64,000 bases of DNA from Rheinheimera lutimaris (GTDB lineage Bacteria > Pseudomonadota > Gammaproteobacteria > Enterobacterales > Alteromonadaceae): the NCBI RefSeq assembly GCF_013283795.1, contig NZ_JABSOD010000004.1, positions 1-64,000 of the forward strand, written 5' to 3'. Of this stretch, positions 1 to 6,512 are shown piece after piece; the first letter of the stretch is position 1; every line of letters begins with the position of its first letter. Under the pieces are notes generated by a model. The model had not been told where the DNA came from. It worked only from the letters and a program-made list of their open reading frames with translations, and ran no database searches. The translations under genes were made by a program, and so were the position numbers.

Positions 1-120
1 TACTTTTGACGTCAGTTATTTTTAGGGGGTATTACCGAAGGGCCTGATAACAAGTTCGGTATACAAGTACCGCTTGAGCGATGAGGCACCTGTGCGCGAA
101 AGTTATCAGGGCTGGAGCAT

Positions 121-232
121 GGCTAACACCATGAATCTCACGAGCCGAATAGACGTATGCAGTCATTCACCGCCAAGTTTGATCACTTTGTGCTTGCAAT
201 AGCGGGGGGAGTCCATAGATAACTTGTTAGGG
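121..232 (-). other. Possible attC site of the left-most cassette
   Basis: A GGCTAAC core at 121-127 and a GTTAGGG core at 226-232 stand in the correct relative orientation. The second core lies just downstream (minus-strand sense) of the stop codon of the cassette gene at 244-741, where that cassette's attC should be. The inner arms pair poorly compared with the other attC sites, so the exact boundary is uncertain. The next 120 bases to the left hold no ORF that I can support. Confidence 0.35.
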
Positions 233-243
233 CGGTATCGCTG

Positions 244-741
244 TTACTTAATAAACTGCACAAACATAAACACAACAACCATGACTAACATAAACTGAGC
301 CATAACCGAGAAAAAGCTAAAATTTGCTATACGTTTAAGAGTCAGTACAAACTTGTTTAGTGATTTACCTGCATCAGCACTTACCCAAGCATCACTTACA
401 TTTGATGTATATTCGTGCAACTCTCGACAACTATATGGGTGCTTAAAATATAGAGCCTCTGTATCAAGACCTTTGGCTTTACAGTGTTTAAGTAACTGAA
501 TTTCCATAAATATACTTATAAAGAAAGGTGCGCCAATACCTAGCAGTGACAACCCGATAATAAATAATGAAATTATAATTACCACAACCTCATAAACTGA
601 GAGCTCACCGAAATCTGGTTGGTAGCCAATCGCAAGTCCCACTGAGACAATACCAAAGCCAAACATAGCGGCAAGGCCGCTCAAGAGAAATATTGCTGCG
701 AAAAGCCCCGAAAAAATATAAGTTACAATCCTTGAATTCAT
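244..741 (-). CDS. Integron cassette gene: small membrane protein of unknown function
   Basis: A 165-residue protein with about three hydrophobic segments (roughly residues 8-35, 48-80 and 140-163) separated by a polar stretch rich in charged residues. I do not recognise a family. The start codon lies about 16 bases after the recombination point of the preceding attC (752-829), as is usual for a cassette gene, and the stop lies close to the next attC-like site. Direction matches the rest of the array, with transcription away from the integrase. AT-rich compared with the core genome, in keeping with acquired cassette DNA. An inner-membrane location is inferred from hydrophobicity only. Confidence 0.65.
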   Translation of the reverse strand: MNSRIVTYIFSGLFAAIFLLSGLAAMFGFGIVSVGLAIGYQPDFGELSVYEVVVIIISLFIIGLSLLGIGAPFFISIFMEIQLLKHCKAKGLDTEALYFKHPYSCRELHEYTSNVSDAWVSADAGKSLNKFVLTLKRIANFSFFSVMAQFMLVMVVVFMFVQFIK

Positions 742-751
742 ATCGAGAGAG

Positions 752-829
752 CCCTAACGCCCCGCGCATGCGCGCGAACGTGTGAGCGTCGCAGGGGCCG
801 TAGGCCCCGAATGACGCGGATTGTTAAAC
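752..829 (-). other. attC recombination site
   Basis: Bounded by the cores CCCTAAC (752-758) and GTTAAAC (823-829), the latter a perfect match to the GTTRRRY consensus. The 78-base element is GC-rich, with imperfectly self-complementary arms including GGGGCC-GTA-GGCCCC near the middle. It separates the cassette genes at 244-741 and 833-1348, and the stop of the latter lies 4 bases from the core. Confidence 0.85.
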
Positions 830-832
830 GGT

Positions 833-1348
833 TTACGACACTGCATATAAACCAACAAACTTTGATGCTATTAAAAGTACGAAACCAATTACTAAGCTTA
901 CATTTCTTGCTCGGAACATTAGCTCACTTCTCTTGCCTATTATTGTCAGGCCTTTACCAGATTTTGAGACATATTCTGCGAGCATTTCTTGTTTATCAAG
1001 GGCATCAGTTTTTAATATTTCTTTTCGTGTATCGCCATCAATTACTGGCCCTGGCGCATTGATAATTTTATTAATAACGTCAAGGTGTTCACTAGCTTCT
1101 ATCTTCCTCAAGTTTGTTGATAGTAATGATATATCTGATTCGAGCTTAAACACGCCAACAAGAATAGAAATACATAGACAAAATAGTGCTGCAAGCTCAA
1201 ATGAGTTTTGAGAAAAACCAATAGGCTCCGGCTGATATTTCGACCCGAGAAAAGTAAACAGTGTCGTTGTGAGACCGACGACAAAATAGTCATATTTTTG
1301 TTGTGCTTCTTTCCAGCTTTTCCAAGCTTCCAAACTAAGCTTTGCCAT
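833..1348 (-). CDS. Integron cassette gene: membrane protein of unknown function
   Basis: A 171-residue protein beginning MAKLSLEAWKSW. Hydrophobic segments occur near residues 23-36, 50-68 and 150-168. Between them lies a cytosolic, charged stretch of about 75 residues (helical, rich in K, E and D). The architecture (two membrane helices, soluble helical part, last membrane helix) is visible, but I recognise no family. The gene sits between attC 752-829 and attC 1362-1451, with its ATG about 14 bases inside the cassette boundary. Confidence 0.7.
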   Translation of the reverse strand: MAKLSLEAWKSWKEAQQKYDYFVVGLTTTLFTFLGSKYQPEPIGFSQNSFELAALFCLCISILVGVFKLESDISLLSTNLRKIEASEHLDVINKIINAPGPVIDGDTRKEILKTDALDKQEMLAEYVSKSGKGLTIIGKRSELMFRARNVSLVIGFVLLIASKFVGLYAVS

Positions 1349-1361
1349 GAGTCTCCTTACC

Positions 1362-1451
1362 GTTTAACGCCGCGCACACGGGCGACAAAGACGCGCCAGC
1401 GGGTTTGGCGTCCCAGCGACCGAAGGGAGCGAGTGCTGCGCATTGTTAGCG
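1362..1451 (-). other. attC recombination site
   Basis: The cores GTTTAAC (1362-1368, perfect RYYYAAC) and GTTAGCG (1445-1451) bound a 90-base GC-rich element with partly complementary arms. It forms the 3' end of the cassette that occupies about 1452-1743. Confidence 0.85.
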
Positions 1452-1743
1452 GCGACAACCAACTTACCCACGCGGCACTGCCGCCAAGCGATACCGAACA
1501 ACGGCACCCATGTGCAAAATTAAAAACGAAACCAGCCAAGTGCGATACAACGAAATGGCTGGAACCTAAAAACTTAAAGGCCAGCGGAGCAAAAGTGCCA
1601 AAAGGAACAACGCTACCGCACCATCAGAGATTGCACCTTGCCAACAAACTGGCGAACTTTGCGTTTTGGCTTTGCCGCTAAAAAAACGGAACGTGAGCAA
1701 AGCCAAAATAGAAAACCTTAAAAGCCCAAACACCCCGACAGCC
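1452..1743 (-). other. Integron cassette without a convincing ORF (copy 1)
   Basis: About 290 bases between two attC sites. No ORF fits within the cassette boundaries: the minus-strand frame that reads furthest runs on into the attC, and a related frame is broken by a TAG. The sequence is clearly related to the cassette at 2828-3106. The shared blocks include GGAACAACGCTACCGC-like, ACAAACTGGCGA and TTTTGGC-N-TGCCGCTAA motifs in the same order and spacing. It is either a non-coding cassette family or a decayed small gene. Confidence 0.6.
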
Positions 1744-1824
1744 GGCTAACGCACGCCTAAACGGCGAGCAACTTGTTGCGAGTCCAGCGGCCGTAGGCCG
1801 CGATGTTTAAGGCGCTTGTTAGGC
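1744..1824 (-). other. attC recombination site
   Basis: Cores GGCTAAC (1744-1750) and GTTAGGC (1818-1824). The 81-base element is almost identical to the attC at 2280-2360, with CGGCCGTAGGCCG forming the central hairpin. The stop codon of the cassette gene at 1819-2271 overlaps the GTTAGGC core. This is probably the host-type attC of this integron, because two cassettes carry it. Confidence 0.9.
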
Positions 1825-2271
1825 ATTTATTTTATCTTTCAGGGCTTCGACAAGTTTAAAAGCATTTTCACCCAATAAGCTTTGATGAAGCTCAAAGATA
1901 TTTTCAGCTAAATCATAAACTTCCGATGCTAATAGCTCTCGCTCGTGAACACCCTTTTTAGTTGAAATTATTTTTTCAGGTGCATTTGATGCGAAATATA
2001 TCTGACCATGAACCAATTTATTTCTTTTCTCCAAAAGGTTCACAGTCTTATCAAGAGCTTTATCAAGGCTTTCGAGAGTATGATCATTCGCATCTTTAAT
2101 CTTTTGTTTGCACCACTTAATTTTGTCGCTAACTCGAATTGTCTCATGGTGCTCAGGTCTGGGAAAGGCCAAACCCAACCAACGGCACAATTCTTCTATT
2201 TCTCTTTCTAAGTGAGAAGCCTGAATAACCATGTATCCAACACCTCTGATCAAATCTTCGTCTCGATCCAT
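1819..2271 (-). CDS. Integron cassette gene with HEPN-like RX4H motif
   Basis: A 150-residue, mostly helical, soluble protein (MDRDEDLIRGVGYMVIQ). Residues 81-89 read EKRNKLVHG, that is R83-N-x-x-x-H88, matching the R(N)X4-6H signature of HEPN-domain ribonucleases and nucleotidyltransferase partners. The polar N directly after R is typical of the catalytic form. Length (150) suits a stand-alone HEPN domain. HEPN proteins are often toxins or abortive-infection effectors; here that role is inferred from the motif only. No antitoxin-like gene lies in the same cassette. The start is about 14 bases inside the cassette and the stop overlaps attC 1744-1824. Confidence 0.65.
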   Translation of the reverse strand: MDRDEDLIRGVGYMVIQASHLEREIEELCRWLGLAFPRPEHHETIRVSDKIKWCKQKIKDANDHTLESLDKALDKTVNLLEKRNKLVHGQIYFASNAPEKIISTKKGVHERELLASEVYDLAENIFELHQSLLGENAFKLVEALKDKINA

Positions 2272-2279
2272 GCTCTACA

Positions 2280-2360
2280 GCCTAACGCACGCCTAAACGG
2301 CGAGCAACTTGTTGCGAGTCCAGCGGCCGCAGGCTGCGTTGTTTAAGGCGCTTGTTAGGT
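2280..2360 (-). other. attC recombination site
   Basis: Cores GCCTAAC (2280-2286) and GTTAGGT (2354-2360) bound an 81-base site nearly identical to attC 1744-1824. The differences are confined mainly to the central loop region. The stop of the gene at 2355-2768 overlaps the right core. Confidence 0.92.
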
Positions 2361-2768
2361 TTTTGCAATGTACGCATATACGGTTAACTCAACTAATAAA
2401 TACCACAATACACATCCTAGCGAAATTCCGGCGGATATAATTGCTTCCTTTTTCCCATAATGTTCCCCTTCAAGTCGTCTGCTAAAAATAATGAAGCCAA
2501 CAATGAAGAAGCAAATTAGATAAGGTGGAATGAAAATTTGGAAACCGTGTACGTTTGACGCAATAGCTGTTTGAGGTGCAGCAATGACAGCTCGAACAAC
2601 AAACGCAATTATGGCCGTTAGATAAATAGCACGAAACGGATTATTGATTCTACATAATAGATAACGTTTCCCTAGCAACTTTAAGAAAATGGCAGGTATC
2701 AAAGTAATAACAAGAAACCCGACGCAGATTACAAGCCCGATAAGAAAGAATGGAGGAACAAAAGTCAT
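2355..2768 (-). CDS. Integron cassette gene: four-helix membrane protein
   Basis: A 137-residue, very hydrophobic protein with four likely membrane helices (about residues 5-30, 47-66, 78-96 and 108-130) and short basic loops (KLLGKRYLLCR, SRRLEGEHYGKK). I recognise no family. It begins just inside the cassette boundary at attC 2773-2827 and ends in attC 2280-2360. One of several small membrane proteins in this array. Confidence 0.7.
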   Translation of the reverse strand: MTFVPPFFLIGLVICVGFLVITLIPAIFLKLLGKRYLLCRINNPFRAIYLTAIIAFVVRAVIAAPQTAIASNVHGFQIFIPPYLICFFIVGFIIFSRRLEGEHYGKKEAIISAGISLGCVLWYLLVELTVYAYIAKT

Positions 2769-2772
2769 AATT

Positions 2773-2827
2773 GCCTAACGCTCAAAGCAGCTGCGCGGTG
2801 CGCGTCGGCTGCCTTTGCTTGTTAGCA
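2773..2827 (-). other. attC recombination site (short)
   Basis: Cores GCCTAAC (2773-2779) and GTTAGCA (2821-2827, imperfect at the last base). At 55 bases it is at the short end of the attC range. The arms CAAAGCAGC and GCTGCCTTTG pair with each other around a GC-rich loop. Confidence 0.75.
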
Positions 2828-3106
2828 GCCCACACCAGACTTGAGCGGCTTGCCGCACTGGCAAACCTGAACAACGGCACGGCTGCTTTTTATTAAAAAA
2901 TATACCAGTCAGCTGCGATACGGCGAGCCAACCGGAACCTTTAAAACTGATAAGCGAAGCCAGGAAGAACAACGCTACCGCCACAACCGTTTGCAGCAAA
3001 CCGACAAACTGGCGAGCTAAAACTTTTGGCGCTGCCGCTAAGAAAACCAAACGCGAGCAAGGCCGGAAAAAAACTACTGACCAAAACCCTTAAAACCACG
3101 AATGCC
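2828..3106 (-). other. Integron cassette without a convincing ORF (copy 2)
   Basis: About 280 bases related to the cassette at 1452-1743, with several conserved blocks in the same order. A minus-strand reading of 91 residues from 3050 runs through the downstream attC to 2775. Its first two thirds (VFLAAAPKVLARQFVGLL) are hydrophobic, but the matching frame in the sister cassette is interrupted, so coding is doubtful. It may be a non-coding cassette (RNA or promoter) or a degraded gene. Confidence 0.55.
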
Positions 3107-3239
3107 TGCTAACGCTAAGCTCAGCCGCAGTTCGTAAGTTGATTTTTTGTGGAATACTTTTGCGTAGCAAAACCACAAAAAAGCGACTTACGAACTGTCG
3201 AGCGCACGAAGTGTGCGGTGCTGGAGCGCCTTGTTATAC
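3107..3239 (-). other. attC recombination site (long, with extended hairpin)
   Basis: Cores TGCTAAC (3107-3113) and GTTATAC (3233-3239). The 133-base element contains a long near-perfect inverted repeat: TTCGTAAGT near 3131 pairs with ACTTACGAA near 3187, and TTTTTTGTGG pairs with CCACAAAAAA. This is VCR-like in length and much longer than the other sites in the array. Confidence 0.8.
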
Positions 3240-3253
3240 ATTTTCTTAGATTG

Positions 3254-3673
3254 TTAAACTGCATTTACTTTATTAACGAGTTTATATGCCCGATCTTGTA
3301 AAACGTAGTAGTTGAATGAATGCTCAACCAAACCGTACTTTTCCATTTCAACACAAATTTCTCTTACCTGTAGCTCTGTAAAGCGTGACTGTATGTGCGC
3401 TCTTTCAAAGAGTTCTGTCTCATGAAGTTTATACGTGTCTGAAATTTTGAATACAATGAATATTTGTTGCCAATCGATTGGTATAACTTTAGGTGCTCTT
3501 CTCCATGAGAACTTTACTTTCGGCATCCATTTTTTATGGAACTTTATGCCCCAAAAAGATATTTCCTTTCGTGGCTCGGCCAAGTAGTAGACGACCAGAA
3601 ACACTATAATTGTTACGGTGGCGACACTGACCAAGCCAAACTTTATAATTAACTCAATCATCGAGAATTGCAC
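3254..3673 (-). CDS. Integron cassette gene: membrane-anchored small protein
   Basis: A 139-residue protein. One membrane helix lies at about residues 8-31 (IIKFGLVSVATVTIIVFLV). It is followed by a basic juxtamembrane stretch (KFHKKWMPKVKFSWRR) and a cytosolic domain of about 75 residues (residues 65-139) whose helix-helix-strand pattern resembles a winged-helix fold. That fold assignment is a guess; no family is recognised. It lies between attC 3678-3753 and attC 3107-3239, second in the array from attI and so probably among the better expressed cassettes. Confidence 0.65.
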   Translation of the reverse strand: MQFSMIELIIKFGLVSVATVTIIVFLVVYYLAEPRKEISFWGIKFHKKWMPKVKFSWRRAPKVIPIDWQQIFIVFKISDTYKLHETELFERAHIQSRFTELQVREICVEMEKYGLVEHSFNYYVLQDRAYKLVNKVNAV

Positions 3674-3677
3674 CTAT

Positions 3678-3753
3678 GTATAACGCTAAGTTAAGGGGCG
3701 GGCTTTAGCCCGTCCCAGCGAGCGCAGCGAGCGGCTTGAATGCCTGGTTAGGC
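3678..3753 (-). other. attC recombination site
   Basis: Cores GTATAAC (3678-3684) and GTTAGGC (3747-3753) bound 76 bases. The inner inverted repeat GGGCGGGCT-TTA-GCCCGTCCC forms the stem. It ends the first cassette of the array (about 3754-4093). Confidence 0.9.
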
Positions 3754-4087
3754 CAAAATGCCGTGGCTGGCGCAATTGACGAAACAACCCGTTGCCGGAT
3801 ATTGGGCTTTGAGCATACGCGTGCAAACCTTCCGGTAAAAGTGCATGGGAATGCAAGACACCAGCACACGCTAACTCCCCTACTACCTCGACGCGAATTT
3901 GAGTTTGTTGGCGCAAATGTTCCGGGGCGGATTTGGACAACCAACGTGACATGAAGGATGGCAAAGAAGTTTGAGTTTTATGGCGCAGATGTTCCGGCAT
4001 AGGTTCGGATGAACGACGCAAAATTGAAGACTGGCAAAGAAAACTGTTATTTGAACGCATACTTCCTTGTTCCGTTTTTGATCTTCA
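3754..4087 (-). other. First integron cassette: no convincing ORF, contains a tandem duplication
   Basis: This is the attI-proximal cassette. The longest minus-strand frame (4060 down to 3686, 124 residues) runs through its attC and has a low-complexity composition rich in R, S, H and L, so I do not trust it. Within the cassette, 3898-3969 and 3970-4042 are imperfect direct repeats of about 72 bases, sharing TTTGAGTTT-TGGCGCA-ATGTTCCGG at the start and GGCAAAGAA at the end. It may be non-coding or a decayed gene. Confidence 0.5.
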
Positions 4088-4250
4088 GCCTAACGCTTAT
4101 TCGGCGGAAAAATCCGTATTTAAACACGGACTTTTCCGTCTTTGTAAATTTTATACATGTGACATTACTGAGAATTAACTAAATTTACAACGATTTAGTG
4201 ATTCAAATATTCGCTTCAGATAGAAAAGTACGGATTTTTCCGTCTAACAA
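4088..4250 (-). other. attI region of the integron
   Basis: The GCCTAAC core at 4088-4094 (GTTAGGC on the cassette strand) marks the junction of the platform with the first cassette. A second core-like GTCTAAC (4242-4248) faces the same way. A 13-base motif, ACGGAYTTTTCCG, occurs three times: inverted at 4105-4117 and direct at 4126-4138 and 4230-4242. The first two copies can form a hairpin. attI sites usually carry extra integrase-binding repeats; whether these serve that purpose is inference. I see no convincing Pc promoter for the cassettes. Confidence 0.65.
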
Positions 4251-4257
4251 GACCTGC

Positions 4258-4284
4258 TTGACATTTTAAAATTAACTGTATACT
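4258..4284 (+). promoter_or_regulatory. Likely promoter of intI
   Basis: TTGACA at 4258-4263 matches the sigma-70 -35 consensus and TATACT at 4279-4284 is a -10 candidate. The spacer is 15 bases, shorter than the optimum of 17. The -10 lies inside the LexA box. Confidence 0.5.
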
Positions 4285-4291
4285 TAAACAG
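4276..4291 (+). promoter_or_regulatory. LexA (SOS) box upstream of intI
   Basis: CTGTATACTTAAACAG is a perfect CTGT-N8-ACAG site overlapping the -10 region of the integrase promoter, 20 bases before the ATG. LexA control of integrase genes is established for other integrons, linking cassette shuffling to DNA damage. Confidence 0.85.
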
Positions 4292-4311
4292 TGCTTATTT
4301 GGAGTGTAGCC

Positions 4312-5283
4312 ATGCCTGAATCATCGCCTTTTATGCAGTTCATTGCGGAGGAAATGTATACCCGACGCTATGCAAAGCGGACTGTTGAAACTTATTTGCA
4401 TTGGATAAAGTTTTTTATTTTATTTCACAAAAAACGTCACCCCAGTGATTTGCAAGATGAGCACGTAGAGCAATTTTTAACTCACCTGGCGGTTAGCCGA
4501 AATGTAGCTGTGCAAACACAGGCGCTTGCACTTAATGCTTTGAGCTTTATGTATAAAGAAATACTTAAAAGGCCATTGGCGTTGACCCTAAACTTTAATC
4601 AGGCCACTAAGCCGCGTAAATTGCCTGTAGTGCTAACCAAGCCCGAGGTTAAAACGCTCTTAGCCTGTATTGACCCACAGTATTTACTGCTGGCGCAGCT
4701 GTTGTACGGTAGCGGCCTGCGATTAATGGAAGCGGTTAGGCTTAGGGTGAATACTGTTGATTTTGACTATTTATCGCTGATGGTTTGGAATGGTAAAGGC
4801 GGCAAACATCGCAGGGTAACTTTGGCGCCAGAACTCATTGAGCCGCTACGCCGGCAAATTGATCTGGTAGACGCGTTTTACCAGCAGGATATGCAGACTG
4901 CAGAATTTGCCGGCGTGTGGTTGCCGTTTGCTTTGGCGCGCAAATACCCGGCAGCGCCAAAAGAGCTGGGTTGGCAGTATTTGTTTCCTTCTGCCCGCTT
5001 AAGTATCGACCCACAGTTTAATTTACTTAGACGGCATCATATTGATGAATCTGGTTTGCAAAAAGCAGTGCGCATTGCAGGGAAAAAAGCTGCGCTCGCT
5101 AAACAGGTAACGTGTCACACCTTACGCCATTCCTTTGCTACCCATTTACTTGAAGCGGGTATGGATATCCGCACGGTTCAGGAACAGCTTGGCCACTCCG
5201 ATGTAAAAACCACCCAAATTTATACTCACGTGTTGAAACAAGGCGGCAATGCCGTTAAAAGCCCGCTATCCCAACTGCTGTAA
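4312..5283 (+). CDS. intI: Integron integrase (tyrosine recombinase)
   Basis: A 323-residue tyrosine recombinase that inserts and excises cassettes at attI and attC. SAM-like N-terminal domain at about 5-90, catalytic domain at about 105-310. Catalytic residues visible: R137 (YGSGLR), H269-x-x-R272 (HTLR), H295 and nucleophile Y304 (QIYTHVL). The integron-specific insertion lies at about 200-228 (LPFALARKYPAAPKELGWQYLFPS), which separates IntI from XerC/XerD. ATG at 4312 is preceded by GGAG at 4301-4304; a GTG seven codons upstream falls on the LexA box and is less likely. Transcribed away from the cassettes, regulated by a LexA box. No frameshift or missing catalytic residue, so probably active. 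Confidence 0.97.
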   Translation: MPESSPFMQFIAEEMYTRRYAKRTVETYLHWIKFFILFHKKRHPSDLQDEHVEQFLTHLAVSRNVAVQTQALALNALSFMYKEILKRPLALTLNFNQATKPRKLPVVLTKPEVKTLLACIDPQYLLLAQLLYGSGLRLMEAVRLRVNTVDFDYLSLMVWNGKGGKHRRVTLAPELIEPLRRQIDLVDAFYQQDMQTAEFAGVWLPFALARKYPAAPKELGWQYLFPSARLSIDPQFNLLRRHHIDESGLQKAVRIAGKKAALAKQVTCHTLRHSFATHLLEAGMDIRTVQEQLGHSDVKTTQIYTHVLKQGGNAVKSPLSQLL

Positions 5284-5307
5284 AAAAAGGCGCCGCAGCG
5301 CCCTTTT
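5282..5307. terminator. Bidirectional terminator between intI and prpF
   Basis: Stem GGCGC (5289-5293), loop CGCA, stem GCGCC (5298-5302), flanked by A7 on the left and CTTTT on the right. It can terminate both intI (+) and the prp operon (-). Confidence 0.75.
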
Positions 5308-5324
5308 CAACTTACACAGATTGT

Positions 5325-6512
5325 TTAAAAACAATCACCCGGCACGCGAACAAAACCTTCCATAAGCACCCGCGCACTGCGGCTCATTATGGCTTTGGTT
5401 ACTGTCCATTCCCCTTTTACCTGTGTGGCGGCTGCGCCTACCCGTAACGTACCCGACGGGTGGCCAAAGCGCACGGCTTCGCGCGCTACACCACCGGCTG
5501 CCAGATTTACCAGGGTGCCGGGAATAGCAGCAGCGGTACCGATGGCCACGGCGGCGGTGCCCATCATGGCGTGGTGCAGTTTACCCATCGACAGCGCCCG
5601 TACCAAAAGATCGATATCGCCGGCATCTACCTGTTTGCCACTGGATGACACATAGCTTTGTGGCGGCGCAACAAAAGCAATTTTCGGCGTGTGTGCCCGA
5701 GCTGCAGCTTCGCTGATATCACTAATGAGTCCCATTTTTACCGCGCCGTAAGCGCGGATAGTTTCAAAGCGTGCTAGTGCGGCGTTATCGCTATTTATCA
5801 TATCCTGCAGTTCAGTGCCGCTGTAACCGATGTCGGCGGCATTAACAAAAATAGTCGGGATGCCGGCGTTAATCAGTGTGGCTTTAAAAGTGCCGATACC
5901 GGGCACGGCTAAATCATCTACGATATTTCCGGTGGGAAACATCGCACCACCGCCCTCGCCTGCATCGGCGGCCGGGTCTAGAAACTCAATGGCGACTTCC
6001 GCTGCCGCGAAGGTTACACCATCCAGTTCAAAATCGCCGGTTTCCTGCACCTCACCATTAGTGACAGGTACATGGGCAATAATGGTTTTACTGATATTGG
6101 CCTGCCAGATGCGCACAGTGCAGATACCGTTTTGCGGGATGCGGTCTTGTGCCACTAAACCATTACTGATAGCAAAGGAGCCTACCGCTGCAGTTAAGTT
6201 GCCGCAGTTGCCGCTCCAGTCAATAAATGGCTTATCTATTGCCACCTGACCAAACAGGTAGTCGACATCATGCTCAGCTTTACTACTTTTGCTTAGAATC
6301 ACCGTTTTGCTGGTGCTGGAGGTGGCGCCGCCCATACCGTCGGTGTGTTTACCGTATGGATCCGGGCTGCCGATCACCCGCAGCAGCAGCTTGTCACGGG
6401 CTGTGCCAGGCACTTGCGCGGCTTTGGGTAAATCGTCCAGTTTAAAAAACACGCCTTTGCTGGTACCGCCACGCATATAGGTGGCCGGGATTTTTATCTG
6501 AGGAACAGCCAT
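5325..6512 (-). CDS. prpF: 2-methylaconitate cis-trans isomerase
   Basis: A 395-residue member of the PrpF family. It isomerises the trans-2-methylaconitate made by AcnD into the cis form, which a general aconitase can then hydrate; the two proteins together replace PrpD in the methylcitrate cycle. The N-terminus (IPATYMRGGTSKGVFF) carries the family signature MRGGTSKG, and length is normal. Last gene of the prp operon: its ATG overlaps the acnD stop by one base (TAATG), implying translational coupling. A terminator follows. Cytosolic. Confidence 0.95.
   Translation of the reverse strand: MAVPQIKIPATYMRGGTSKGVFFKLDDLPKAAQVPGTARDKLLLRVIGSPDPYGKHTDGMGGATSSTSKTVILSKSSKAEHDVDYLFGQVAIDKPFIDWSGNCGNLTAAVGSFAISNGLVAQDRIPQNGICTVRIWQANISKTIIAHVPVTNGEVQETGDFELDGVTFAAAEVAIEFLDPAADAGEGGGAMFPTGNIVDDLAVPGIGTFKATLINAGIPTIFVNAADIGYSGTELQDMINSDNAALARFETIRAYGAVKMGLISDISEAAARAHTPKIAFVAPPQSYVSSSGKQVDAGDIDLLVRALSMGKLHHAMMGTAAVAIGTAAAIPGTLVNLAAGGVAREAVRFGHPSGTLRVGAAATQVKGEWTVTKAIMSRSARVLMEGFVRVPGDCF

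Noticed and set aside
1208-1681. Plus-strand ORF of 157 codons across the integron array
   Set aside because: It runs through an attC site and through the 5' end of the cassette gene 833-1348, against the direction of the array.
4242-4248. GTCTAAC as the right boundary of another attC
   Set aside because: It faces the same way as the core at 4088-4094, so the two cannot bound one attC; treated as part of attI.
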